A stretch of 17,547 nt of DNA from Fimenecus sp964457415 (GTDB lineage: Bacteria > Bacillota > Clostridia > Oscillospirales > Acutalibacteraceae), in NCBI GenBank assembly GCA_964457415.1, contig CAYWFB010000036.1, positions 1-17,547 on the forward strand, given 5' to 3'. The notes under the pieces are model-generated. The model was not told the origin of the DNA. It searched no databases and was given only the letters and a program-made list of their open reading frames with translations. Positions 1-6,712 of the stretch are shown here, piece by piece (the stretch's first letter is position 1; every line of letters begins with the position of its first letter). The translations under genes and the position numbers were made by a program.

Positions 1-671
1 CAAAGTTCATAAAGTGCGGAATAAAATGTGTATTTATCAGTATTTTCGGGCAGGAGTTTTTCGTAGATTTCGGGAACGGTAAAATCACACCCCGCAGTGA
101 CATTTATGCAGGATTTTTCACCGCTGATGGTCATAACAGAACGGCTTGTATCAATTTTAACATCTGCATCGGCAGACGAAGCTTGCAGAACTGTACAAAG
201 CCCGCAGTTTTGCTGAATGTTATCGCAAATTCTGTTATATTTCTCTTTTGCATTTGTAACAACAGTTAAAGTTGATGCAAGCGGTGCAAGCTTATAAAGG
301 AATTTTGCAGACTCGCCGTCAAAATCAATTACCGCAATCGATTTTTTATCATCCATTTTTTTGAGAATTTCCACAAAGGTATTCTCCATTATTTTTTGAT
401 ATAGTAAATTGCCTTTAAACTCTGCCATATCATTTCCCGAGGCAAGCACAGTGTTATTCGTAAGCACAAGACGGTGCGCACATTTACCCACGGTATATAT
501 GATTTTTTCCCAATCCACTCCCCTTTTGCCTACAGTTACATTAAAGATATAAAACGGTGCACCCTTGAACACGGGCACCATTTTGGCATTGTATTCGTCT
601 TTTATGAAGCTTCCGAAAAGCTTCTCACGCAAAGTATCGGGTCTTTTCTTGATATTTAAAACACAGAACAT
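1..671 (-). CDS. Unrecognised protein, C-terminus cut by window edge
   Basis: An uninterrupted minus-strand frame runs from an ATG at 671 off the low end of the window, giving 223 codons with no stop. The protein begins MFCVLNIKKRPDTLREKLFG. I do not recognise a family. A central stretch at about residues 108-165 alternates hydrophobic strands (SIAVIDFDG; TLTVVTNA) with helices, which looks like an alpha/beta (Rossmann-like) unit; this is only an impression. No signal peptide or membrane segment is seen in the visible part. The start is supported by GGAGGG seven bases upstream, at 679-684. That Shine-Dalgarno lies in the 3' arm of the hairpin that follows the S41 gene, so the gene sits directly behind a possible terminator and may be expressed by read-through or from an internal start. 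Base usage resembles its neighbours. The reading frame is well supported; the function is unknown. Confidence 0.72.
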   Translation of the reverse strand, partial: MFCVLNIKKRPDTLREKLFGSFIKDEYNAKMVPVFKGAPFYIFNVTVGKRGVDWEKIIYTVGKCAHRLVLTNNTVLASGNDMAEFKGNLLYQKIMENTFVEILKKMDDKKSIAVIDFDGESAKFLYKLAPLASTLTVVTNAKEKYNRICDNIQQNCGLCTVLQASSADADVKIDTSRSVMTISGEKSCINVTAGCDFTVPEIYEKLLPENTDKYTFYSALYEL

Positions 672-707
672 AAAAAATCCCTCCGCAATAAGATATGCAG
701 AGGGATT
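672..707 (-). terminator. Hairpin plus U-run after the S41 gene, overlapping the next gene's RBS
   Basis: Positions 676-687 and 696-707 form a 12-bp stem with one mismatch and an 8-base loop. On the minus strand the stem is followed by a run of six T. This is the shape of a Rho-independent terminator for the ftsE operon. The 3' arm also contains GGAGGG, which is the Shine-Dalgarno of the gene starting at 671. The U-run abuts that ATG. Confidence 0.7.
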
Positions 708-712
708 ATATT

Positions 713-1909
713 TTATTTTAAGAGTTCCATTGCTTTCTGATACTGTGTATCCTCGTCTTTTGAAAGCATATAAAGTCTTGCGTTTTGTTCGGCAGTCATT
801 TCTATCTTATGGTCGGGCTCAATCCCCACACCGTTAAAGCTTTCACTCTTATATGGTACGATTTTTGCAACTGTGAGTGAGATTGCACTACCGTCGCTTA
901 ATTCAAAGATTTTCTGCATTGTGCCGTTACCTGCGGTTTTTGCACCTACAAGCTGAGTCATACCGAAATCACGCAAATCACAAGCAAAAAGCTCTGCCGC
1001 ACCCGATGTACCCGAGTTCACAAGCACCACCATCTGAAAACTTACACTTTCGGAATCAGATGTAAAGGTTTCAAGAGTATTGCCGTCTTTATCAACTGCG
1101 GTGGCAAGAGCGCCTGTGCCCTCTGTTGCCACGGGGGTAATCACATCAATACACTGAACCGCACTACGAATTCGGCCGGTTTCGGTATTACGCACATCGA
1201 AAATAATTGATGAAATATTATTTTTGCTCATATAGTCAAGTGCATCTTCTAACTGCTCGGCAGTTGTGTCATAAAAGGCAGTAATCTTGATATAACCCAC
1301 AGAGCCGTCAACGCTATAAAAGACGGTCTGTGCAGAATATCCACGTGCAACGGAAACGGTTTTACTCTCTTCACCATGGGTAAAGGTTACCTGAACATTG
1401 GTAAGCTTTTCACCGTTGAGAGCTTCAATAAGGTCGCTGTAATTAGTTGCAGAAACCTTTGTGTTGTCAACTGCAGTGATTACATCACCCTTTGAAATTC
1501 CCTGAAGCTGTGCGGGTGAGCCTTTTGACACCTCGGACACATAGATATTGTTGTTTGCACTGTCATAAACTGCGATAATGCCTATACCGCCCTTATTACC
1601 TTTTTCCTCTTCTTTATAAGAAGTGTACTCGTCGGCAGTCATATAATAGCTATATCGGTCACCAATGCCATTTACATAGCCGTCGGACATTTTGGCGTTT
1701 AAAAGGTTTTCATTCATTTCACCGAAGTAGTTTTCACGGACTAAATCGTCAATTTCTGACACGGTGGAATAAAGACTTGAACGGTCAGCAACGTCCTTGA
1801 TAATTCCGTTATATATATTCATTGAAACCGTCATTGTGATTGTGATAGTTAATGCAATTGTGAGAAATATCAAAGCAAGCGCAAGACCTAATGATATTTT
1901 TTTATTCAA
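713..1909 (-). CDS. Membrane-anchored S41/PDZ protein, probable pseudoprotease
   Basis: S41 C-terminal processing proteases cut extracytoplasmic proteins near their C-termini using a Ser-Lys pair. This 398-residue protein has the family layout: a membrane segment at about residues 6-30, a PDZ domain at about 105-190, and an S41 fold at about 200-365. The active site is degraded. Where the family has S/T-A-S-A at the nucleophile, this protein has T301-S302-G303-A304, so the catalytic Ser is Gly. Where it has F-G-K-G with the catalytic Lys, this has A-G-N328-G. The usual N-P-G-G is T-E-T-G. The Gln four residues after the Lys position (Q332) is kept. The start is TTG, with AAAGGA upstream. It is the last gene of the ftsE operon, 20 bases after the M23 gene; Bacillus subtilis also carries ctpB beside ftsEX. 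Fold assignment is firm; loss of activity is inferred. Confidence 0.9.
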   Translation of the reverse strand: MNKKISLGLALALIFLTIALTITITMTVSMNIYNGIIKDVADRSSLYSTVSEIDDLVRENYFGEMNENLLNAKMSDGYVNGIGDRYSYYMTADEYTSYKEEEKGNKGGIGIIAVYDSANNNIYVSEVSKGSPAQLQGISKGDVITAVDNTKVSATNYSDLIEALNGEKLTNVQVTFTHGEESKTVSVARGYSAQTVFYSVDGSVGYIKITAFYDTTAEQLEDALDYMSKNNISSIIFDVRNTETGRIRSAVQCIDVITPVATEGTGALATAVDKDGNTLETFTSDSESVSFQMVVLVNSGTSGAAELFACDLRDFGMTQLVGAKTAGNGTMQKIFELSDGSAISLTVAKIVPYKSESFNGVGIEPDHKIEMTAEQNARLYMLSKDEDTQYQKAMELLK

Positions 1910-1924
1910 AGGACATCATCCTTT
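1908..1924 (-). promoter_or_regulatory. Hairpin pairing the RBS with the TTG start region of the S41 gene
   Basis: On the minus strand AAAGGA (the Shine-Dalgarno) is followed by TGATG and then TCCTTT, a perfect 6-bp stem with a 5-base loop. The 3' arm includes the first bases of the TTG start codon at 1909. Pairing would hide the ribosome site, and the weak start codon would lower translation further. The stem is visible; regulation is inferred. Confidence 0.45.
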
Positions 1925-1929
1925 ACAAT

Positions 1930-3288
1930 TTAATAAACCAATGGATTTGGAAGATAATACTCGGGATTTACGGGGCTTCCGTTAAGAAGCATCTGGAAGT
2001 GAAGGTGCGAGCCTGCAACGGGGTTAGACGCAGTAGGCTTTGGGTAAACAGCTGAACCTGTGTTACCAACAAGGGCAATTACATCGCCTTGCTCAACCTT
2101 TTGACCGACCGAAACATAGCGAACTTTACAATGAGCATAAAGTGTTCTCATACCATTGCCGTGGTCGATTATTATGAATTCGCCACCCGATGTCTGTAGG
2201 GTTGATGTTACAACCGTACCCGATGCCACAGCATAAATTTTTGCACCATTGGTCGTGTAGTGATATCCGCCAAAAACATAGCGTCTTGCGGGAGCACAGA
2301 AGTCAACTGATTTTGAACCGCGGGCATCATGCTGTGCATAGGTCGCAGAATAATAAACAGATTTATCCTGAATTGGACTTATATAACCCTTGGAGGAAAC
2401 CTTGAAGTTGTGGTTGCCACCGCTGCTTATATAGCCGTCACCGGTGGAGCCTGTATTGCCTGCGTCAGATTGAAGCTCTTTTTCCCATTCAGCAAAATCC
2501 TTTTCAGCCTGAGCCTTTTTCTTTTGGTAATATTCTGAATTTTCGTCGTACTGCTCCATAAGCTTATTCTGCTTATCAAGATTTGCTTTGACCTTTGTAT
2601 ATGCTGCTACCTGTTCGGCTTTTTTTACATCGAAAACCGATTTCTCGTCTTCGACCTCTTTGCGGTCGGCCTCAATCTGAAGCTTGCTTTCTTCATTTTC
2701 TGCCTTTTTGGCACTTAATTCTTCAAGCATTTTGTTAAGCTCTTCAATCTGCTCCTCAAGCTCACCAATCACTTCATTGTCACGCTTTGCAACCTGACGA
2801 AGAAGCTCACTTCTTACAAGGAATTCTTCAAAGCTTGCTGAATTAAGAAAAAGCTCGAGTTCACTTGTTTCACCAGCCATATAGTCAGCTCTCATACGTT
2901 CTTTAAGAAGCTCATATGTATCATCGATGGCCTTATTCTGCTCTTCCGTTTGCTTTTCGATATCGACAATTTCTGTTTCAAGCTCTTTGATTTTCTTTTC
3001 GAGAGTATTGATTTGCTCGGTAAGCTCATTTATCTTTTTTTGAAGAGGCGCAATCTCTTTATCAAGAAGTGCGATTTGCTGGTCGTAAGCCTTATTCTGT
3101 GCTTCAAGCTTATCAATCAACTCTTGGGTATTAGACTGATTTTCTTCATTTTTTTGGATAAGCTCTTCCCACTTATCAATTTCTTCTTGTATATCACTGG
3201 CTGTTTTTGCAGAGGCGGAGAAAGGAATGGCTGTAATGAGCATTACTGCTGCGATGAGAACTGAAAAAATCTTCGTACTAATCTTCAC
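1930..3288 (-). CDS. Secreted coiled-coil M23 (LytM) protein, EnvC-like
   Basis: This 452-residue protein probably works outside the membrane as the peptidoglycan-hydrolysis partner of FtsEX, like EnvC in E. coli. It has a signal peptide ending near residue 27 (...FSASA-K), a long charged coiled coil at about 30-265, a Gly/Ser linker, and a C-terminal M23 domain at about 305-445. Visible M23 elements are the D of SVDF (D329), the His of YAHC (H386) and the HxH of SHLHF (H428, H430). The usual H-x3-D zinc motif is not intact: position 325 is Ser, and the nearest His (H320) lies nine residues before D329. It may be a hydrolase with a shifted ligand or a non-enzymatic activator. The GTG start at 3288 has GGGGAG eight bases upstream and overlaps the ftsX end by 11 bases, indicating translational coupling. 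Confidence 0.9.
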   Translation of the reverse strand: MKISTKIFSVLIAAVMLITAIPFSASAKTASDIQEEIDKWEELIQKNEENQSNTQELIDKLEAQNKAYDQQIALLDKEIAPLQKKINELTEQINTLEKKIKELETEIVDIEKQTEEQNKAIDDTYELLKERMRADYMAGETSELELFLNSASFEEFLVRSELLRQVAKRDNEVIGELEEQIEELNKMLEELSAKKAENEESKLQIEADRKEVEDEKSVFDVKKAEQVAAYTKVKANLDKQNKLMEQYDENSEYYQKKKAQAEKDFAEWEKELQSDAGNTGSTGDGYISSGGNHNFKVSSKGYISPIQDKSVYYSATYAQHDARGSKSVDFCAPARRYVFGGYHYTTNGAKIYAVASGTVVTSTLQTSGGEFIIIDHGNGMRTLYAHCKVRYVSVGQKVEQGDVIALVGNTGSAVYPKPTASNPVAGSHLHFQMLLNGSPVNPEYYLPNPLVY

Positions 3289-4186
3289 TCACAACACTCC
3301 CCTGCTCTTTAAGATATTTGCCCATTGAAATAAGGCTTCCGAAGGAACCTGTAAAAATACCGATTCCCATAAAGATTAAGAGAATATAGCCTGCGTATTC
3401 CATAAAGCCTACAGGTGTGAACAATGACAGCATATCCTTGAACACATAAACCATACCCTGATAAAGCCCTGCAAGTACGCCGAATGAGAGAAGTCCTGCA
3501 AGAACACCGAGGAGCATACCCTCAATCATAAAAGGCCAACGGATAAACCAATTTGTAGCACCAACCGCTTTCATAATGCTGATTTCAAGCTTACGCGAGA
3601 ACATTGTGATGCGGATTGTATTTGAAATGATGAACAGCGAAACAATAAAGAGAAGTGCCACCATACCTGCGACTACGATTGTAATCGCTTTTCTTATATC
3701 AACCAGCTTGTCTGCAATATCACTGTTTTCGCGGATTGACTCAACATTTTCAATCTGCCAAAGCTCGTCCACCGTGGCAGAGAATTTACTGATATCCTTA
3801 ACAACAACACGGTAGCCATCGGGCATCGGGTTTTCGTCAAGTCCTTCAAAAAGAACTGCGTCCTCGCCCTTTGACGCCATATATTCTTCAAATGCCTCTT
3901 CTTTTGAAACAAAAGTGCATTCCTGCACATTGCTCATACTTTTAATCTGTGTGCTTGCGTTTTCAAGCTGTTCGTCAGTAGTGCCGTCTTCAAAATAAAC
4001 CATAATGACATTCTGGCTTTCAACTGTATCAAGCAAAGCATTGATATTAAAGAATATCATTGCACCAAGACCGATAATTACAAGACACGCCATAAGAACT
4101 GAAACTGACGCCAATGACATAAGTCTGTTAACCCAAACATTACGGAAGCCCTCTTTGGTGAGATACTTTAAGCTTGCACCTTTCAC
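3278..4186 (-). CDS. ftsX: Cell division ABC transporter permease FtsX
   Basis: FtsX is the membrane subunit of FtsEX, which couples ATP hydrolysis in the cytoplasm to control of peptidoglycan hydrolases outside. The 302-residue protein has the family topology: a short cytoplasmic N-terminus, TM1 at about residues 23-46, an extracellular domain of about 115 residues, then three more membrane segments near 168-192, 217-243 and 262-287. The extracellular loop is the part known to contact hydrolases or their activators, and the next gene encodes a fitting partner. The start is GTG at 4186, overlapping the ftsE stop as GTGA. Its Shine-Dalgarno GGAGGTGA is made from the last codons of ftsE. Tight coupling with ftsE and the M23 gene suggests fixed stoichiometry. 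No anomaly is seen. Confidence 0.95.
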   Translation of the reverse strand: MKGASLKYLTKEGFRNVWVNRLMSLASVSVLMACLVIIGLGAMIFFNINALLDTVESQNVIMVYFEDGTTDEQLENASTQIKSMSNVQECTFVSKEEAFEEYMASKGEDAVLFEGLDENPMPDGYRVVVKDISKFSATVDELWQIENVESIRENSDIADKLVDIRKAITIVVAGMVALLFIVSLFIISNTIRITMFSRKLEISIMKAVGATNWFIRWPFMIEGMLLGVLAGLLSFGVLAGLYQGMVYVFKDMLSLFTPVGFMEYAGYILLIFMGIGIFTGSFGSLISMGKYLKEQGSVVSED

Positions 4187-5148
4187 TGAGCGTCACCTCC
4201 GTTCTCTGTGGTTATGTCGTCAAGGTATTTTGAATAGTCAATATCCTCAATACCGTAATTTCTCATAAATTCTTCAAGCTCCTTATCGCTGTTTGGTTGC
4301 TCATAGAAGCTGTTATTATGTTTCTTTTCGATTACATCGGGAGATTTAACCTCTTCACGAAGCTGTTCAACCTTCTGCTGAATTTCAGCCTCTGCCGCCT
4401 GCATTAATTCCTCTTTAGTTTCGGGCTTGTGCTCCACTGCCATTACGGGCTCAGTGGGAGCTTCAACGCGGTATTTTTCGGCGGTATCAGAAACAACCTG
4501 ACCCTTATGTATAGTAATTACACGATGATTGAAACGGCGTACAAGCTCGTGCTCGTGAGTTACCATTACAACTGTTGTGCCGTTTGCGTTGATATGGTTG
4601 AGCAAATCAACAATTTCATAAGACATTTCGGGGTCGATATTACCTGTGGGCTCGTCCGCGATAATAACGCCCGCATTGTTTACAAGTGCACGTGCAAGAG
4701 CAACTCTCTGTTGTTCACCACCCGAAAGCTGTGTGGGGAGCTGACGTGCCTTTGAGGTAAGACCCACGAGGCTCAGCACATAGGGAACTCTTTTGCGGAT
4801 TTCTTTTTCTTTTGCGCCGATAACACGCATTGCGAATGCAACATTGTCGTAAACTGTCATATTGGGAATAAGACGGAAGTCCTGAAAAACGATACCCATT
4901 GTTCTGCGGAACTTTGGAATATCCTTTTTCTTAATTTTGTTAAGATTATAATTATTTACAATGGCAGTACCATTATCGGGCACCTGCTCACGCATAATAA
5001 TTTTAAGAAATGTACTTTTACCCGCACCTGATGAACCAACAATAAAGACGAATTCACCGTCGTTTATTTTAATTGAGACATTATTAAGTGCGTGCGTACC
5101 GTTTTCATATGTTTTTGAAACATTTTTGAATTCAATCACAATATGCAC
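4183..5148 (-). CDS. ftsE: Cell division ATP-binding protein FtsE with C-terminal extension
   Basis: FtsE is the cytoplasmic ATPase of FtsEX. It has Walker A GSSGAGKST (about residues 38-46), a Q-loop near VFQD, the signature LSGGEQQ (141-147), Walker B VIIADE followed by PTG (161-169), and the switch His H198. The family usually ends near residue 225-230; this protein runs to 321. The extra ~95 residues are charged, partly helical by eye and acidic at the end, with no motif I recognise. Two GTG starts are possible: 5148, or 5139, which would give MIEFKNVSKTY, the usual FtsE N-terminus. AAAGGA and AAGG serve as ribosome sites for the two. It is first in an operon with ftsX, an M23 protein and an S41 protein. 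A clear extended -10 promoter lies upstream. Confidence 0.95.
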   Translation of the reverse strand: MHIVIEFKNVSKTYENGTHALNNVSIKINDGEFVFIVGSSGAGKSTFLKIIMREQVPDNGTAIVNNYNLNKIKKKDIPKFRRTMGIVFQDFRLIPNMTVYDNVAFAMRVIGAKEKEIRKRVPYVLSLVGLTSKARQLPTQLSGGEQQRVALARALVNNAGVIIADEPTGNIDPEMSYEIVDLLNHINANGTTVVMVTHEHELVRRFNHRVITIHKGQVVSDTAEKYRVEAPTEPVMAVEHKPETKEELMQAAEAEIQQKVEQLREEVKSPDVIEKKHNNSFYEQPNSDKELEEFMRNYGIEDIDYSKYLDDITTENGGDAQ

Positions 5149-5226
5149 CTTATCCTTTATGTATTTAAACTCTGATTTTCAACTATTTTTGGCCACAATG
5201 ACACACCATAGCCATTATTGGTTATC

Positions 5227-5255
5227 ATTATACCACAAAATATTGTGTTTGTCGC
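5227..5255 (-). promoter_or_regulatory. Promoter of the ftsE operon with a dyad in the spacer
   Basis: The minus strand shows GCGACA, a 17-base spacer and TATAAT preceded by TGG, an extended -10. The expected start is near 5220, giving a leader of about 70 bases. The spacer contains the dyad CACAATATTTTGTG (5234-5247), which could be an operator. A second TATAAT at 5311-5316 has only a poor -35. The rest of the 276-base gap between ftsE and the regulator gene holds only the repeat/terminator at 5342-5408. Confidence 0.6.
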
Positions 5256-5341
5256 GGTTTTTAAGAAATATTAACATTTATCGGCGATTTGTATAAAAAC
5301 CAACCATCAAATTATACAATATTCACAAAGATGGTAAAAAC

Positions 5342-5373
5342 AAAAAAATAACGGTGAAGGAATCCCTCCACCG
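5342..5373 (-). terminator. Terminator of the PucR-type regulator gene
   Basis: On the minus strand CGGTGGAGG, a 4-base loop and CCTTCACCG form a 9-bp stem with one mismatch, followed by TTATTTTTTTG. It lies about 50 bases after the regulator's stop and overlaps the edge of the dispersed repeat. Its 5' arm shares bases with the neighbouring hairpin at 5370-5383, so the two cannot form fully together. Confidence 0.75.
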
Positions 5374-5408
5374 CTGACGCGGTTCCCCTCCCTTTAACAA
5401 GGGAGGCC
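5365..5408. repeat. Dispersed double-hairpin repeat, copy 1
   Basis: The copy runs CCCTCC-ACCGC-TGAC-GCGGT, then CCTCCCTT-TAAC-AAGGGAGG-CC. It holds two adjacent perfect hairpins: 5 bp at 5370-5383 and 8 bp at 5387-5406. The layout matches the copies at 12304-12347 and 15296-15336, with different stem bases that keep pairing. Confidence 0.6.
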
Positions 5409-5424
5409 GAACACATATAATAAT

Positions 5425-6510
5425 TCAATACTTTATGGGGTTTGCGTCAAGGTACTTCTTAACCATCAACGCTACTTTAAATACGATTGCGTCATCAAAT
5501 TCGCGAAGGTCAAGACCTGTGAGCTTTTTAATCTTTTCAAGACGATAAACAAGAGTATTTCTGTGAACGAAAAGCTTTCTTGAAGTTTCAGAAACGTTGA
5601 GGTTATTCTCAAAGAACTTCTGAATTGTGAAGAGAGTTTCGTGGTCAAGGCTTTCAATTGAACCGCGCTTGAAGATTTCACGAAGGAACATCTCACAAAG
5701 AGTTGTGGGAAGCTGATAAATAAGTCTTGCAATACCAAGGTTATCGTAGCTTACGATTGTCTTTTCAGTATCAAACACCTTACCAACCTCAAGAGAAACC
5801 TGAGCCTCACGGAATGAACGAGCCAAATCCTTGATTGTGTCGATTGTTGTACCGATACCAACGAGAACATGAGTATAATACTCGGTGCCGAGAGAATCAG
5901 CAATTGAGCGTGCAAGCTTTTCAAGGTCTTTTGTTTCGATATTGCTCTTAACTTCTTTAACAAGTGCAATGTCTGTTTCGTTGATATTGATTACGAAGTC
6001 CTTTGTTTTGTCGGGGAACAAGTCCTGAATAACATCGAAAACAGAAACATCGTTCTTTTCTGTAATTCTGATAAGAAGAACAACACGGGTAACGTCATTA
6101 TTGAAATGAAGCTCGCGAGCCTTGATATAAATATCACCGGGAAGAATATTATCGAGAATTACATTCTTGATAAAATTACTGCGGTCGTATTTTTCGTCAT
6201 AATACTGTTTGATTGTTGCAAGTGAAACTGAAAGAACTGCAACATAACGGCTTGCAAGTTCATCGTCACCCTCAACAAAAACTGCATATTCGGGGTGCAT
6301 TGGACCGCCGAAAAGCTTATATGTATATCCATCAGCAACAGTTAAGTCTGATGAGGCAAAAACATCGGCAACAGCGTGTGACTGAACCTCACCAATTCGA
6401 CCTAACTCACTGCAGGAAATAACAGTGCCTGTTTCATCAATTACGCCGAAAGTTCTGTCGATGACATCAATCATCTGATGAACTATTCCCTGAAACAATC
6501 TGTTTGACAT
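5425..6510 (-). CDS. PucR/CdaR-type transcriptional regulator
   Basis: This is a DNA-binding regulator of the PucR/CdaR group, whose members switch catabolic genes such as those for purines or sugar diacids. The 361-residue protein ends in the family's helix-turn-helix domain at about residues 295-357, including NLNVSETSRKLFVHRNTLVY and FDDAIVFKVALM. The N-terminal part (MIDVIDRTFGVIDETG) resembles a small-molecule sensing domain, and the middle looks like the GGDEF-like region of this family, without a catalytic motif that I can see. The ATG at 6510 has AAAGGTGG seven bases upstream. The gene has its own promoter and terminator and no catabolic genes beside it, so its targets and ligand cannot be read from context. 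A role in controlling the downstream ftsE operon is possible but only suggested by position. Confidence 0.88.
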   Translation of the reverse strand: MSNRLFQGIVHQMIDVIDRTFGVIDETGTVISCSELGRIGEVQSHAVADVFASSDLTVADGYTYKLFGGPMHPEYAVFVEGDDELASRYVAVLSVSLATIKQYYDEKYDRSNFIKNVILDNILPGDIYIKARELHFNNDVTRVVLLIRITEKNDVSVFDVIQDLFPDKTKDFVININETDIALVKEVKSNIETKDLEKLARSIADSLGTEYYTHVLVGIGTTIDTIKDLARSFREAQVSLEVGKVFDTEKTIVSYDNLGIARLIYQLPTTLCEMFLREIFKRGSIESLDHETLFTIQKFFENNLNVSETSRKLFVHRNTLVYRLEKIKKLTGLDLREFDDAIVFKVALMVKKYLDANPIKY

Positions 6511-6554
6511 TGTTATACCACCTTTTATACAAAATCACAATTAAGATACTATGT

Positions 6555-6583
6555 ATTTTACACAATAAAACCCGTTTTTGCAA
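6555..6583 (-). promoter_or_regulatory. Promoter of the PucR-type regulator
   Basis: The minus strand reads TTGCAA, a 17-base spacer and TAAAAT, placing the start near 6548 and giving a leader of about 38 bases. The rest of the 202-base gap (6511-6712) is very AT-rich and shows no convincing terminator for the pseudouridine synthase gene. Confidence 0.55.
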
Positions 6584-6712
6584 GTGCATTTTTTATATTT
6601 TTTGATTTTTTTCAAACATTTTTCACAAAAATTGACGAAAATTTTGGTCATTCCACGCATTCAAGCCCTTTTTTAGTCCAAAATATTATTGTTAAAAATG
6701 ACGAACTTTTTA

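Noticed and set aside
2950..3264. Plus-strand open frame opposite the M23 coiled coil, and other plus-strand frames across the window
   Set aside because: They lie opposite confidently assigned genes, have no ribosome sites and show no family features. They are shadows of minus-strand codon bias.
6620..6660. TTGACGAAAAT at 6629, similar to the arms of the ffh-rpsP inverted repeat
   Set aside because: The shared stretch is 11 AT-rich bases with no inverse partner nearby, so it is probably coincidence.
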